Numbered from the stretch's first letter, positions 43,772 to 54,175 are shown. The stretch: DNA of 64,000 nt from Ligilactobacillus sp. WC1T17 (GCA_900110005.1 FOCC01000006.1:1-64000), one strand, 5' to 3'. A program made the numbers and translations. Notes: generated by a model not told the origin, from the sequence alone.

Positions 43772-45988
43772 TTAATGGATAATTCGTTTAACAACATACA
43801 CATCCGGTACCCGCTTGATATTATCAATCACTCTTTGCAAGTGGATTTTATCTCTAATACCGACTGTTACCGCAATCGTAGCTATCTTATTGTGGTCAAC
43901 CCGGCCATTAACAGAACTCAAATCCTTAGTAGCTCCATTGATAGCTTGCAAAACATCATTTAAAAGGCCGGAACGATTATAGCCTTCAATTTCAAGGTCA
44001 GTATTATACAAAGTATGCACATCAGGAATACCAGCCCAGCTAACATCAACTAATCGTTGGCCTTGAGTTTCAGAAACTTTGACATTAGGACAATCTTTGC
44101 GATGAACCGAAACGCCGCGGCCTTTTGTAATGTAGCCGACAATATCATCACCGGGAATCGGGTTGCAACAATGACTCAACCTTACCAGCAAGTTATCAAT
44201 TCCCTGAATGACCACGCCTTCTTCATTAGTACTCTTAGCCGGTTTCTTGCTAATTTCTTGATGATCTTCTAGCAAGGCTTTTTCTTGAGCTTCTTTGCGT
44301 TCTTTTTCTTTTTGAGCCCGAATATCTTCAGTCAAAATATTAATAACGCCTTCAGTTGCCATTTCACCAAAGCCTAAAGCTGCATACAAATCATCCAAAG
44401 AGCCCAAATGCTTCTTAGTTAAGACCCGCTCGATATTTTTCTTATTGTTCATAATTTCATGCGGTGCAAAACCACTTTCAATCAGCTTTTGATCTAAAAT
44501 ATCACGACCACGATCAATATTTTGAATACGATCTTGTTGTTTAAAGAAGCGTTTGATTTTATTTTTTGCTTTATTAGTATGCACTAAATCGAGCCAATCA
44601 CGGCTAGGTCCAGCGGAATTTTGCGAGGTTAAAATATCCACAATATCGCCATTTTTGACCTGATAATCCAACGGAACAATCTTGCCATTAACTTTGGCAC
44701 CTGTGGTATGATTACCAACTTCAGTATGAATTGAATAAGCCATATCTAATGGGCCGGAGCCTTTAGGCAATTCAAAAACATCGCCTTTAGGTGTAAAGAC
44801 ATAAACCCGGTCACTGAATAAATCGCCTTTGACACTTTCCATAAATTCATTAGCATCATTTGATTCATTTTGAAATTCAATGATTTCCTTAAATAAGTTA
44901 AGCTTATCCCCCGTCGTTGTCATCTTAACTCCGTCGGTCTTGCCTTCTTTATAAGCCCAGTGAGCAGCAATACCATATTCAGCCACTCGGTGCATTTCTT
45001 CGGTTCTAATTTGAACCTCTAAGGGCTTGCCTTGCGGGCCGATAACGGTCGTATGCAGTGATTGATACATATTGGCCTTAGGCATCGCGATGTAATCTTT
45101 AAACCGTCCCGGCATCGGCTTCCATTTAGTATGGATAGCACCTAACACGGCATAGCAATCTTTAATGGACTTAACAATCACCCGGACGGCTAACAAATCA
45201 TAAATCTGGCTAAATTGCTTATGCAAATCCTTCATCTTATGATAAATCGAATAAATATGTTTAGGCCGGCCGTAAATATCGCAATCTAAATGTAAATCAG
45301 CAATAGCATCTTTAATTTCAACGATTGCTTCATTAATGTATTGCACTCTTTCTTCACGCTTAGAGTTCATCAAATGAACAATACGGTAATATTGCTGAGG
45401 ATTAAGGTAGCGCAAGGAAATATCTTCCAATTCCCATTTAATCGTACTAATACCTAACCGATCAGCCAAAGGAGCGTAAATTTCCAAAGTTTCATTGGCA
45501 ATCCGCCTTTGCTTATCAGGACGCAAATGGCCTAAAGTTCGCATATTGTGCAAACGGTCAGCCAATTTAACGATAATAACCCGCAAATCTTGGGACATCG
45601 CCAGCAAAAGTTTCCGATGATTTTCAGCCAACTGCTCTTGATGCGACTTGTAGCGAATCTTGCTTAATTTAGTCACACCATCAACGATCACTTCAACGTC
45701 ATGCCCAAACAATTCGCCCACATCACCCAAGGTAACCGGTGTATCTTCCACAACATCATGCAAAAAACCGGCACACACTGTCTCTGGATCCATCTTCAAA
45801 TCAGCTAAAATTCCCGCTACTTGAATGGGGTGTAATATGTATGGTTCTCCAGACTTTCTGAATTGTTCACGGTGAACGTAAGTCGCAAAATCACACGCTT
45901 TGCGTACCATCGCAACATGCTCTTTGTTCATGTACTTTTCGCACATTTCAATTACATCTTGCGCACTCCATAAATTTTCTTTTTCCAT
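43772..45988 (-). CDS. relA: Bifunctional (p)ppGpp synthetase/hydrolase RelA/SpoT
   Basis: This 738-aa long RSH enzyme controls the stringent response. The HD hydrolase domain is intact (His53; HDVVEDT with His77, Asp78, Glu81, Asp82), then the synthetase domain (YDLLAVRVIV, KPMPGRFKDYIAMPKANMYQ), TGS (VFTPKGDVFELPKGSGPLDMAYSIHTEVG), the conserved-Cys/helical region (LSHCCNPIPGDDIVGYITKGRGVSVHRKDC) and a C-terminal ACT. Both activities are therefore expected. First gene of the relA-dtd transcript. Confidence 0.97.
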   Translation of the reverse strand: MEKENLWSAQDVIEMCEKYMNKEHVAMVRKACDFATYVHREQFRKSGEPYILHPIQVAGILADLKMDPETVCAGFLHDVVEDTPVTLGDVGELFGHDVEVIVDGVTKLSKIRYKSHQEQLAENHRKLLLAMSQDLRVIIVKLADRLHNMRTLGHLRPDKQRRIANETLEIYAPLADRLGISTIKWELEDISLRYLNPQQYYRIVHLMNSKREERVQYINEAIVEIKDAIADLHLDCDIYGRPKHIYSIYHKMKDLHKQFSQIYDLLAVRVIVKSIKDCYAVLGAIHTKWKPMPGRFKDYIAMPKANMYQSLHTTVIGPQGKPLEVQIRTEEMHRVAEYGIAAHWAYKEGKTDGVKMTTTGDKLNLFKEIIEFQNESNDANEFMESVKGDLFSDRVYVFTPKGDVFELPKGSGPLDMAYSIHTEVGNHTTGAKVNGKIVPLDYQVKNGDIVDILTSQNSAGPSRDWLDLVHTNKAKNKIKRFFKQQDRIQNIDRGRDILDQKLIESGFAPHEIMNNKKNIERVLTKKHLGSLDDLYAALGFGEMATEGVINILTEDIRAQKEKERKEAQEKALLEDHQEISKKPAKSTNEEGVVIQGIDNLLVRLSHCCNPIPGDDIVGYITKGRGVSVHRKDCPNVKVSETQGQRLVDVSWAGIPDVHTLYNTDLEIEGYNRSGLLNDVLQAINGATKDLSSVNGRVDHNKIATIAVTVGIRDKIHLQRVIDNIKRVPDVYVVKRIIH

Positions 45989-46027
45989 ATGATCAACTCC
46001 TAGTCTAAAAATGAGAACCTAATAATA

Positions 46028-46354
46028 CTAGTCTTTAGTTATCCCATAAGCAGCATAGCTGATACCTAAATATGCTAGTGTAAAATACTGGGCATAACTA
46101 TCAAAAAAGAAGCGATAGCCTATAAAATAAACGATGGGAAAAAATAATAAAACCCAAAAACGATCATTTTTCTTACCAGCATATAAACCGGAGAATACAG
46201 CATAAACAACATAGATACCGTATAAAATAAAGGCTATTTTATTGATATCAGTCACATCAGCATATACAAATAAAATCGGGACTACAAAAGCCAACGCCAA
46301 GGAGACAGCTACATACCATCCAATTCTTGGGAGACTAAGTTCACTATTTCTCAT
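46028..46354 (-). CDS. Small four-helix membrane protein, unknown
   Basis: ATG 46354 has AGGTTAATTG upstream; a TTG precedes it directly. The 108-aa protein has about four hydrophobic helices (~12-32, 40-60, 67-86, 92-106) with short basic loops (GKKNDR) and no known motif. It stands between relA and rsmE on the minus strand. Function not recognised. Confidence 0.7.
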   Translation of the reverse strand: MRNSELSLPRIGWYVAVSLALAFVVPILFVYADVTDINKIAFILYGIYVVYAVFSGLYAGKKNDRFWVLLFFPIVYFIGYRFFFDSYAQYFTLAYLGISYAAYGITKD

Positions 46355-46388
46355 CAATTAACCTCACTTCATTACTTTTGTTAATATT

Positions 46389-47135
46389 TTACTCTAATTC
46401 AAGCGCAAATGAAAGAGCTGCTAAAAAGTACAAGGGGGCTGTTTCCGTCCGCATAATCCGCGGTCCTAAACCTGCCATTAAAAAGCCTTTTTGCTTGAGT
46501 AAATCCGTTTCTTTAGGGCTCAAACCGCCTTCGGGTCCAAAAACAGCATACACTTCTTTGGCATCTTTCTTTAATAGCTGCATCGCTTTTGCCATACTGC
46601 TTTTTTCGCCTTCTTTAGCCGCTTCTTCATAAGCACATAAACCAACTGTCGCTAAAGGCAAGTCAAGTTGATTTAAATTCTCCATAAACTTGATTTGCGG
46701 AATATGCACCCGGTGGGATTGTTCCGCTGCTCCCTGGGCAATTTTAGCTAACCGTTCGAGTTTTTTTACCTGCTTTTTTTCATCCCATTTAGCTACTGAC
46801 CAGTCGCCTTTAAAAAAGGTAATCGTATCAGCACCTAATTCAGTAGCTTTTTGAACGACCCACTCAGCCTTGTCTTTTTTGGATAAACCGCAAAACAGAT
46901 GGGCCCTAACCGGTAATTCAACGACAGGCTTTAAAACTTCAACTTCTTTGACAAAAGCTTTTTTGTTTTCCAGCTGGCTGATTTCAACCACATGGACTAA
47001 TTCATCTGGTGTCACTAATTCAAACCGTTCGCCTACTTTCATCCGCATCACTACGATTGCATGCCTGTAAATCTCATTTGGCAAAGGGTTTTGCGCTTTC
47101 AAATCCTCATTCAGAAAATATCTTTGCATACTCAT
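46389..47135 (-). CDS. rsmE: 16S rRNA (uracil1498-N3)-methyltransferase
   Basis: This 248-aa SPOUT methyltransferase modifies U1498 in the decoding region. The N-terminal PUA-like domain begins QRYFLNEDL. The knot motifs GPEGGLSPKE and LGPRIMRTETAPLYFLAAL at the C-terminus bind S-adenosylmethionine. It overlaps prmA by four bases, so the two are translationally coupled. Confidence 0.97.
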   Translation of the reverse strand: MSMQRYFLNEDLKAQNPLPNEIYRHAIVVMRMKVGERFELVTPDELVHVVEISQLENKKAFVKEVEVLKPVVELPVRAHLFCGLSKKDKAEWVVQKATELGADTITFFKGDWSVAKWDEKKQVKKLERLAKIAQGAAEQSHRVHIPQIKFMENLNQLDLPLATVGLCAYEEAAKEGEKSSMAKAMQLLKKDAKEVYAVFGPEGGLSPKETDLLKQKGFLMAGLGPRIMRTETAPLYFLAALSFALELE

Positions 47136-48022
47136 TCACCTGCTTTAGCCTTATGCGCAATAATTGAAAACCAATCTTTCATTTGCAGAATTTGATCAAT
47201 AGCAAAGCCTTGAGCTTGTAGCTGTTCTTTGATTACTTCAACTTTATCTCTAATGATACCCGAAGTAATAAAAATGCCGCCTTCATTTAAACAAGCATAA
47301 GCCTGCGGAATTAAAGGCACAATAATTTCGGCTAAAATATTAGCACAAATCAAGTCAACCTTAGTGTCGATACCTTTTAACAAATCATTAACGCCAACAT
47401 CAATCTGCTTTTTAACAGCCGGATTTAAGTCTAAATTAACTTTGCAGGCTTTAATAGCTTCATCATCAACATCATAAGCTGATGCCTTTTTAGCACCTAA
47501 TAGGCACGCTGCAATACTTAAAACACCTGAACCGGTCCCCACATCAATCAAGGTTTCGCCGCCGCGAATGCTGGTTTCTAACGCTGCCAAAGCTAGTCTA
47601 GTTGTCGGATGCGTTCCTGTCCCAAATGCTTTACCAGGATCAAGGCGCATAATTAATTCGCCTGCCTGCTTTGGTTCATAATCTTCCCAGCTAGGTACAA
47701 TCGTTAAATAACGGGTAACTCTGACTGGATGGTAATATTTTTTCCAAACATCCACCCAGCTTTGATCATCTTCTTTAGTCAAATAAACTTTCGCTTTGCC
47801 AGGGTTAAGGTTAAACTGCCGTAAAAGCTGTACTTTTTGCTGCAAGTCTTGGGCTAATTCAGCTAAAGCAACTTTGGCCGGAAAATAAGTAATAATTTTA
47901 ACATCATCATCTCCTGCCTTGTCATCGATTTGAACTCCTCCAGCACCATTTTCCATCAAAAGATTAATGACAGCATCACTGGCTTCTAACGTTGTTTCAA
48001 CGGTTAATTCTGTCCATTCCAA
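47132..48022 (-). CDS. prmA: Ribosomal protein L11 methyltransferase
   Basis: This 296-aa class I methyltransferase trimethylates L11. Motif I DVGTGSGVLSIAA, the preceding MRLDPGKAFGTGTHPTT and post-motif NILAEII are diagnostic. It sits between DUF3013 and rsmE in a compact operon. Cytoplasmic. Confidence 0.97.
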   Translation of the reverse strand: MEWTELTVETTLEASDAVINLLMENGAGGVQIDDKAGDDDVKIITYFPAKVALAELAQDLQQKVQLLRQFNLNPGKAKVYLTKEDDQSWVDVWKKYYHPVRVTRYLTIVPSWEDYEPKQAGELIMRLDPGKAFGTGTHPTTRLALAALETSIRGGETLIDVGTGSGVLSIAACLLGAKKASAYDVDDEAIKACKVNLDLNPAVKKQIDVGVNDLLKGIDTKVDLICANILAEIIVPLIPQAYACLNEGGIFITSGIIRDKVEVIKEQLQAQGFAIDQILQMKDWFSIIAHKAKAGE

Positions 48023-48034
48023 AAAAATTCCTCC

Positions 48035-48523
48035 TTAAAATTTCGGATAAGGCAAATTGCCTTGTTCTGTATTATCCGTTTGGGCAACTTTAGCAGCATA
48101 TACTTCAGCTGACCACTCTAATTCAAAAGTTTCTTTACTATCATCAGCCAAAAAAGCAGCCAGCTGCATTTGACCTTGTGTTAAAAATTCTTTTAAATAA
48201 TTGAAAAAGGCTTTGCCATGCCTCCTAGTCCAGCCTTTTTTACCGTCAAAAGGCAGGCAAATTAAAAAATCATCCGGCTGGTAGCCGGCTAACCCTTTAG
48301 TCTGATCATACAGCAATATGTAATCATTAAATGAAATAACTTTTTCAGCTGATAAAACGCCATCTAGATCGGTCAGCTCTTGACCAGTTTCATTTTCAAT
48401 ATAAAAAGTAATTTCTAACACAAAAGCATGCCGCTTTTTATCCCAATCAAGTGTCAAATCACCATTAAAGGGTAAAGCTGCCAAATTTTCATTTAAAAAA
48501 TGCAGCAAATCTTCTTTAAGCAT
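48035..48523 (-). CDS. DUF3013 family protein
   Basis: ATG 48523 follows GAGGG by six bases. The 162-aa protein is acidic and soluble. It matches the DUF3013 family, which is known from lactic acid bacteria next to prmA (RHAFVLEITFYIENETGQEL, then GLAGYQPDDFLICLPF). It is the first gene of the DUF3013-prmA-rsmE operon. No function is known; the context hints at a ribosome or translation link. Confidence 0.82.
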   Translation of the reverse strand: MLKEDLLHFLNENLAALPFNGDLTLDWDKKRHAFVLEITFYIENETGQELTDLDGVLSAEKVISFNDYILLYDQTKGLAGYQPDDFLICLPFDGKKGWTRRHGKAFFNYLKEFLTQGQMQLAAFLADDSKETFELEWSAEVYAAKVAQTDNTEQGNLPYPKF

Positions 48524-48649
48524 ATTATCCCTCATTTCTAGCTATAGAAATATCATACCAAAAATATTGGATAAATCCACGAAAAATCCCCTATTAACGT
48601 TGAATTTCTGCTACACTAGAGGTAATCTTGACAATTTGGAGTGATTTTT

Positions 48650-49609
48650 TTGGCAAAATACAAAATGATCTTAGATCTCGACACAGGTATTGATGATGCC
48701 TTAGCTATCGCCTATGCTTTAGCCGCACCAGAATGCGATTTAATCGGGATTGTTTGTTCTTATGGGAACCTGCTTGTTGATGGCGCTGTCCAAAACAGTT
48801 TAAATCTTTTAGAGATGCTTGGTCATCCCGAAGTGCCTGTTTTCCGCGGTCTTTCCCATTCATCTACCACTGATAGTTTTTCAGTTATGCCTGTTAGTCA
48901 ACTTATTCACGGCAAAAATGGGATTGGCGAAGTTGAACTTAAGCAAGCCGACCGCCAAGTTGAAAGCATGTCCGGTGTCGACTTCTTTATTGAAGCAGCC
49001 CACAAATATCAAGGGCAATTACTGATTGTGCCTACAGGTCCTTTAACTAACCTGGCCGCCGCCATTAAAAAAGATCCTGAAATTGTTGATTTAATTGGAC
49101 ACGTTACTTTAATGGGCGGGGCTTTGACAGTGCCTGGCAACGTTACTGCTGTAACTGAAGCCAATATTAATCAAGATCCAGAAGCCGCTGATGAAGTCTT
49201 CAGAAGCAAGCTTCCTTTGACGATGATTGGCTTAGACGTAACTACCAGAACTTTATTAACCAAGCAAGACACCAAGAAATGGCGCGATTTAAACACTCTT
49301 TCTGGTCAAAAATATGCTGACTTAACCGACTACTATATTGATGCTTATAAGGTAACCAGTCCCCACTTAGGCGGTTGCGCTTTGCATGATCCTTTAGCTG
49401 TAGCCTGTGCTGTTGACCCTAGCCTTGTTCAAACAATTTATTTAAACATGAAAGTTGATACTGAAGGTGCCTTTAGAGGTCGCACAATTGGCGATGAAAC
49501 AAGAATCAATGATGAAGCACGTCAAACTCAGGCAGCTGTAAATGTTGATGTTGATCGTTTTGTTTCAACCTTCATGCGTTATTTGACGGACCTTTTTGCT
49601 AAGCATTAA
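48650..49609 (+). CDS. Nucleoside hydrolase (Rih-type)
   Basis: The TTG at 48650 is the likely start because GGAGTGA lies seven bases upstream; the GTG at 48641 is inside that site. The 319-aa enzyme splits ribonucleosides to base and ribose. The Ca2+-binding DLDTGIDDALAIA near the N-terminus is the family signature, followed by PTGPLTNLAAAI, LMGGAL and HDPLAVA. It feeds nucleobase salvage and may complement the NCS2 permease at 12.5 kb. It is followed 12 bases later by a membrane ORF. Confidence 0.93.
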   Translation: MAKYKMILDLDTGIDDALAIAYALAAPECDLIGIVCSYGNLLVDGAVQNSLNLLEMLGHPEVPVFRGLSHSSTTDSFSVMPVSQLIHGKNGIGEVELKQADRQVESMSGVDFFIEAAHKYQGQLLIVPTGPLTNLAAAIKKDPEIVDLIGHVTLMGGALTVPGNVTAVTEANINQDPEAADEVFRSKLPLTMIGLDVTTRTLLTKQDTKKWRDLNTLSGQKYADLTDYYIDAYKVTSPHLGGCALHDPLAVACAVDPSLVQTIYLNMKVDTEGAFRGRTIGDETRINDEARQTQAAVNVDVDRFVSTFMRYLTDLFAKH

Positions 49610-49621
49610 AGGAGCAAGCTC

Positions 49622-49972
49622 ATGGTCTTTTTTGGTCTGACGCTTTATATAGCTTGGCTTTTATTAGCCTTGTTAAATCTGATTAGGCAACCTCAGAACC
49701 GTAAATTTTCTTACCAGCAGGCTTTTTTCGGCAGACGTTTATGGTATTTAAATATTAGAAATTACCTGCTCTTGATTGCGCTTTATCTTTTGGCAATCTG
49801 GGCACCCTTAAAATTAGTTTTTTTGTTGAGTATTTTGACAGCTGTTTTCTTATTTGGACTTAGCCTCAGAAACTTCTTTAAAAGAATTGCTAATCCTTAT
49901 GCTGATATCTTTTTAATAATTTTAAGCATCATTTTATTTTTAACAGCTTACAAATTTATTTTAAAAGTTTAA
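49622..49972 (+). CDS. Small membrane protein, unknown
   Basis: It has a GGAGC site and ATG 12 bases after the nucleoside hydrolase stop, and is followed directly by a strong terminator. The 116-aa protein has three or four hydrophobic helices, with a basic segment RQPQNRKFSYQQAFFGRR between the first two. No family recognised. Co-transcription with the hydrolase might suggest a membrane partner, but there is no direct evidence. Confidence 0.65.
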   Translation: MVFFGLTLYIAWLLLALLNLIRQPQNRKFSYQQAFFGRRLWYLNIRNYLLLIALYLLAIWAPLKLVFLLSILTAVFLFGLSLRNFFKRIANPYADIFLIILSIILFLTAYKFILKV

Positions 49973-50007
49973 AAAAAGACCATCTCTTGAAGAGATGGTC
50001 TTTTTTT
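49972..50007. terminator. Bidirectional terminator between the membrane ORF and greA
   Basis: GACCATCTCTT and AAGAGATGGTC form an 11-bp stem with two central bases, flanked by A and T runs, and serve both converging genes. Confidence 0.93.
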
Positions 50008-50015
50008 ATGCTTAC

Positions 50016-50486
50016 TTAATCAACTGCAATAATCTTAACATTCATTTCGCCGCCCGGTGTTTCAACCACAACGGTTTCTCCCACGCTATGTCCTTCTAAG
50101 CCTTTAGCAATCGGTGATTCATTAGAAATCTTACCATTAAAAGGATCAGCTTCAGCAGCACCGACAATTTGGTAAGTTTCTGGTTCATCGTCTTCTTCTT
50201 GGAAAGTAACCGTCCGACCAATAGCAACTTCACCTTCAGCTACGGCACCATTGTCAATGATTTCCGCATGGTTAAGCATATTAGTGACTTCTTTAATGCG
50301 GCCTTCATTCATTGATTGTTCATCTTTAGCAGCTTCATATTCGGAGTTTTCAGATAAATCACCAAAGGAACGGGCAATCTTAATCCGTTCAATAATTGCA
50401 GCCCGTTTAGTGGTCTTTAATTCTTCAAGTTCTTTTTCGAGTTTTTCTTTACCTTCTAAGGTCATTTGAAATGTTTTTTCAGCCAT
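50016..50486 (-). CDS. greA: Transcription elongation factor GreA
   Basis: This 156-aa factor rescues backtracked RNA polymerase by stimulating transcript cleavage. The N-terminal coiled coil ([42 protein letters not shown] includes the acidic tip [12 protein letters not shown]) and C-terminal FKBP-like domain ([21 protein letters not shown]) are intact. It lies downstream of udk and mltG on the same strand. Confidence 0.98.
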   Translation of the reverse strand: MAEKTFQMTLEGKEKLEKELEELKTTKRAAIIERIKIARSFGDLSENSEYEAAKDEQSMNEGRIKEVTNMLNHAEIIDNGAVAEGEVAIGRTVTFQEEDDEPETYQIVGAAEADPFNGKISNESPIAKGLEGHSVGETVVVETPGGEMNVKIIAVD

Positions 50487-50584
50487 AATGCACCTCTGAT
50501 TTCTTTAGTTTAGCAAGCTTAATTATAGCACAAGTCCAATAAAATTTCAGAATCAGACTTGAAAATTTAACCGGTCTCTTTTTA

Positions 50585-51244
50585 TTAGGCCTTCTCTTCA
50601 TCACTATGCCGATTCAAAATATCTCTAACCTTAGCGACCAAGATATCGATAGCAACTTGGTTTTGACCGCCTTCAGGCACGATAATATCAGCATAGCGTT
50701 TCGTTGGTTCAATAAATTGGTGATACATCGGTTTAACCGTATCCAGATATTGGCTGATAACAGATTGCAAAGAACGGCCGCGTTCTTCCAAATCCCGGCT
50801 GATACGGCGAATAATTCTAATATCATCATCAGTATCAACGAAAATTTTGATATCCATCAAATCACGCAAACGTGGATCATTCAAAACTAAAATACCTTCT
50901 ACAATGATGACTTCTTTAGGGTCGGCATGAACAACTTCTTTACTGCGGTTATGCTGTACATAATCATAAACAGGGATATCAATTGATTTCCAAGCCAATA
51001 AATCATTCAATTGTTCGATTAGCAAATCAGTATCAAAAGCATTAGGGTGATCATAATTGACCTTAACCCTTTCTTCAAACGGTATTCCTGTTTGATCCTT
51101 GTAGTAAGAATCTTCTTGAATCATCAAAATGGAATGTCCATTAAGCGAATCAAAAATTGCCCGAGATACTGAGGTTTTACCACTACCGGATCCACCAGTA
51201 ACACCAATAATTACAGGACGTTTTTGCTTTTGACTATCTGACAT
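50585..51244 (-). CDS. udk: Uridine kinase
   Basis: This 219-aa enzyme phosphorylates uridine and cytidine in pyrimidine salvage. Walker A is GGSGSGKTS (17-25), followed by the substrate block [21 protein letters not shown], and [11 protein letters not shown]. It follows mltG by 20 bases and precedes greA, the standard order in lactobacilli. Confidence 0.97.
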   Translation of the reverse strand: MSDSQKQKRPVIIGVTGGSGSGKTSVSRAIFDSLNGHSILMIQEDSYYKDQTGIPFEERVKVNYDHPNAFDTDLLIEQLNDLLAWKSIDIPVYDYVQHNRSKEVVHADPKEVIIVEGILVLNDPRLRDLMDIKIFVDTDDDIRIIRRISRDLEERGRSLQSVISQYLDTVKPMYHQFIEPTKRYADIIVPEGGQNQVAIDILVAKVRDILNRHSDEEKA

Positions 51245-51264
51245 GATAAGTTTTCTCCTTAATG

Positions 51265-52467
51265 TTAATTGTTATCTTGTGAAAGTTTTTTTGTAAGTGC
51301 AAGGTGTTCAGCGTAAGTCTTGCTGAAATAAACCTTACCCGTCTTCATATTAGCAATAAAGTAAAGATACCCTTTATCTTTATCAACCGGATTCAATACA
51401 GCTTTAACTGATTGGATACTTGGACTGTTGAATGGTCCCGGCCCAACTCCATAATTTTTGTAGAGATTATAGGGCGAATCAACCTTTAAGTCTTTATATA
51501 TGACATTAGTCTTATGTTTGCCTAAAGCATACAAAACTGAAATATCAGATTGAATCATCATATTTTTTTCGAGTCGATTTTCAAAAACCCCTGCAATCTT
51601 ATAACGGTCAGCAGCGGTTACGCCTTCACGTTCAACCAGTGAAGCTAAGGTTAACACCTTATGCACGGTCATCTTATTTTGCGCAATTTGCTTATAGTAT
51701 GGTGAAAGCATCTGATCAGTTTTAGCAGCCATTTGTGTCACCAGCTGCTTCAAGGTTGTTTTTTGCTGTACCGTATAAGTTGCCGGATACAAATAACCTT
51801 CTAATTTATAACGCACATTTTTAGCATTAACTGCTGAAGAAAGCAGTTGTGGATACTTCTTAACTAAGCTATTAATAAAATCTTGATCATTAACGAGCTT
51901 CAAAAAGTCTTTCTTTTTGAATTTGGTATTTTTGGCAATAACATCGCCGATTTGATCAATTGTTACCCCTTCGCGAATCAGTACCTTGCCTGAACTAAGT
52001 GGGTAGCTTGAGCCGCCCTTTTGCAAGGCTTTAGCAATTTGTGCCAAGCTCATCGAAGGCTTCAAAGCGTAATAACCGGCCTTAAAGCCGCTCTTCTTTT
52101 CGGTTTTGACATAATAATCAAAAACAATGCCGCTCTTGATAACCTGCTTTTTTTCTAAAATAGCACCAATTTGTTTATTGGTACTGCCAATAGGAATTTT
52201 AACTTCAATAACCTTATTGGAATTAGGGTGTAATGGCTGTTTGGCTGTTTCAAAGTAATGGTACCCCATGGAAATAACCAAAATAACTAAAATAGCAATT
52301 AATGCTAACACGCCAGACATGATTTTTTTTGCTGTTGTTAATTTCGCTTTAGGGGTAGTCTCATCTTGAGCTGTATCTAGCGAATTTTGTGTATCTGCTG
52401 TTTCATTTTGAACCGCATTTTCATTATTTTCATTTGGTTCAACTTGGTTTTCATCTTTTTTGTCCAC
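51265..52467 (-). CDS. mltG: Endolytic transglycosylase MltG
   Basis: The GTG at 52467 follows AAGGAG by nine bases; the longer frame to 52521 includes a TATAAT promoter element, so it is not coding. The ~400-aa protein has an acidic N-terminal cytoplasmic part, one membrane helix (about residues 55-77) and an extracellular YceG/MltG domain with the catalytic glutamate in [26 protein letters not shown]. It cleaves nascent peptidoglycan strands and works with PBP1a and other elongation proteins. Confidence 0.95.
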   Translation of the reverse strand: MDKKDENQVEPNENNENAVQNETADTQNSLDTAQDETTPKAKLTTAKKIMSGVLALIAILVILVISMGYHYFETAKQPLHPNSNKVIEVKIPIGSTNKQIGAILEKKQVIKSGIVFDYYVKTEKKSGFKAGYYALKPSMSLAQIAKALQKGGSSYPLSSGKVLIREGVTIDQIGDVIAKNTKFKKKDFLKLVNDQDFINSLVKKYPQLLSSAVNAKNVRYKLEGYLYPATYTVQQKTTLKQLVTQMAAKTDQMLSPYYKQIAQNKMTVHKVLTLASLVEREGVTAADRYKIAGVFENRLEKNMMIQSDISVLYALGKHKTNVIYKDLKVDSPYNLYKNYGVGPGPFNSPSIQSVKAVLNPVDKDKGYLYFIANMKTGKVYFSKTYAEHLALTKKLSQDNN

Positions 52468-52571
52468 CAACAACCGCTCCTTCCAGAACTCTATCCCTTT
52501 AATTATATCAGAAGGGAGCATAAAAGCAAGATTTTTTCACATATAAATCTTGCTTTTGAAACAAATTTTCA

Positions 52572-53840
52572 CTAGGCTAATGGGCGCTCATCCCGTGTAG
52601 TTAAGGTTTGTCTGACATGTTCTTTGGTAATTTCAACGATTGTTTGCGCAGTTAAAACCATTTGCTCACTCGTAATATATTCATATTGGCCATGATAGTT
52701 ACCACCGCCATTGAATAAGTTAGGTGTTGGAATGCCTTTGGCAGTAATGAAATTACCGTCTGTTCCACCGCGAAATGGCGTTACTTTGGGTGTTAAACCC
52801 AAATTGCGATAAGCATCCAAGGCTAAATTAACTACATATGGATGGTCAATAACGGAATTGGCAATATTTTCATATTGGCGCCGTAAAGTAACTAAAATCC
52901 GGGGATGATCTTGTTCTCGATTCAATTTAGCTGCTAATTCTTTAACGAAGGCTTCTTTTTGTAAAAATTTTTCCCAATCAAAATCACGGATAATCAAATC
53001 AATTTCCGCATGTCCCACCGAAAAGCTGGCATTATTAACCAAAATAAAACCTTCTTTGGCCTGGGTTTTTTCAGGAACCTGATCTTTAGGCAAAGCCGAA
53101 ATAAACTGGTTGGCAATTAAGCCAGCGTTAACTAAGAGACCATAGGCATTACCGGGATGTACTGACGTTCCTTCAATTTCGACATGCGCACTAGAAGCAT
53201 TAAAAGTTTCATACTGCAATTCTCCTGGCTGGCCATTATCTAAAGTATAAGCAAATTCCACGTTAAAATCCTTAGGATCGAACCTTTTGCCTCCCAGGCC
53301 TATTTCTTCATCCGGCCCAAAACCGATATCGATTTCGCCATGTTTAATTTCAGGATGTTGCTTTAAATAAGCTAATGCACCAATCGCTGCCACAATTCCC
53401 GCTTTATCATCTGTTCCTAGTAAAGACGTTCCATCAGTTGTAATCAGCGTTTGGCCTTTTAATTTTTTTAAATCTGGAAATTCATTTGGGTCTAAAACAA
53501 TTTTCTTGGCTTGATTTAAGACAAGTTTTTCACCATCATAATTTGGATGAACCTGCGGATTAACCCCTTGAGCATTAAAGTCAGCCGTATCTAAATGTGC
53601 AATGAAGCCTATCCCAGATACAGCAGGTGTATTAGCGTACAGCTTTCCAATCACAAAACCCGTTTTTTCGTTATAATAGGCTTCATCAAGTCCTATTTCC
53701 TGCAATTTGGCGACAATTTTATGCGCTAACACTTCCTGGCCCGGAGTCGTTGGTGTCTTATCTTTAAACTGATAATCCGAGCGTGTATTGATTTTGACAT
53801 ATTCAATAAATAAATTTTGAAGTTTAGTTTTAAAATCCAT
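52572..53840 (-). CDS. pepT: Peptidase T (tripeptidase)
   Basis: This 422-aa M20B metallopeptidase removes the N-terminal residue of tripeptides. Zn2+ ligands and catalytic acid appear in FIAHLDTADF, TDGTSLLGTDDKAGIVA, GFGPDEEIGLGG and PFRGGTDGNF, and it also has the dimerisation domain. Cytoplasmic. It is monocistronic and preceded by a full T-box leader (53869-54175), which is unusual for a peptidase and ties expression to one amino acid. Confidence 0.96.
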   Translation of the reverse strand: MDFKTKLQNLFIEYVKINTRSDYQFKDKTPTTPGQEVLAHKIVAKLQEIGLDEAYYNEKTGFVIGKLYANTPAVSGIGFIAHLDTADFNAQGVNPQVHPNYDGEKLVLNQAKKIVLDPNEFPDLKKLKGQTLITTDGTSLLGTDDKAGIVAAIGALAYLKQHPEIKHGEIDIGFGPDEEIGLGGKRFDPKDFNVEFAYTLDNGQPGELQYETFNASSAHVEIEGTSVHPGNAYGLLVNAGLIANQFISALPKDQVPEKTQAKEGFILVNNASFSVGHAEIDLIIRDFDWEKFLQKEAFVKELAAKLNREQDHPRILVTLRRQYENIANSVIDHPYVVNLALDAYRNLGLTPKVTPFRGGTDGNFITAKGIPTPNLFNGGGNYHGQYEYITSEQMVLTAQTIVEITKEHVRQTLTTRDERPLA

Positions 53841-53868
53841 TTTTACACCTGCTTTTTTATTTTTAATT

Positions 53869-54175
53869 AAAAAACGCCCCTAAGTAGCCTAAAAAACTAC
53901 TTCGGGACGCTTTTGAGCGTGTTACCACCCTTTTTTAACAGTATCTCGCAATACTATCCTCAGTAGGTAAAAATACCTTAGTTTTGATAACGGTACCTGC
54001 CGCAAATTGCTCGTTTAGCTTGCAATTTATCTGCTCAAAGACCATCTTCAATACCTTGCCTGGCGAATCTCAGCTAACTCCGCTCTCTGTACAGGCTTAA
54101 GAGTATTTACTTATCTTCTCAATGCTCTTTTAATTTTTTTAATAGAATGTTAACTCACAATTAATCAAAAGTCAA
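53869..54175 (-). promoter_or_regulatory. T-box leader of pepT with promoter
   Basis: The promoter is TTGACT (54170-54175) and TAACAT (54147-54152), 17 bases apart. The T-box AAAGGGTGGTAACACGC lies at 53917-53933 on the minus strand. The terminator (GCGTCCC...GGGGCG with an inner GAAGTAG/CTACTT, then six T) is at 53869-53910. By the spacing shared with the two other T-boxes here (GA[A/T]-N-codon, ~96-97 bases from the start), the specifier reads GAA-G-ATG at 54043-54049, giving AUG (Met). Reading one base earlier gives GAU (Asp). Confidence 0.85.

Noticed and set aside
52468..52521. N-terminal extension of MltG
   Set aside because: The extension contains a TATAAT promoter element and no ribosome binding site for its ATG; AAGGAG precedes the GTG at 52467.
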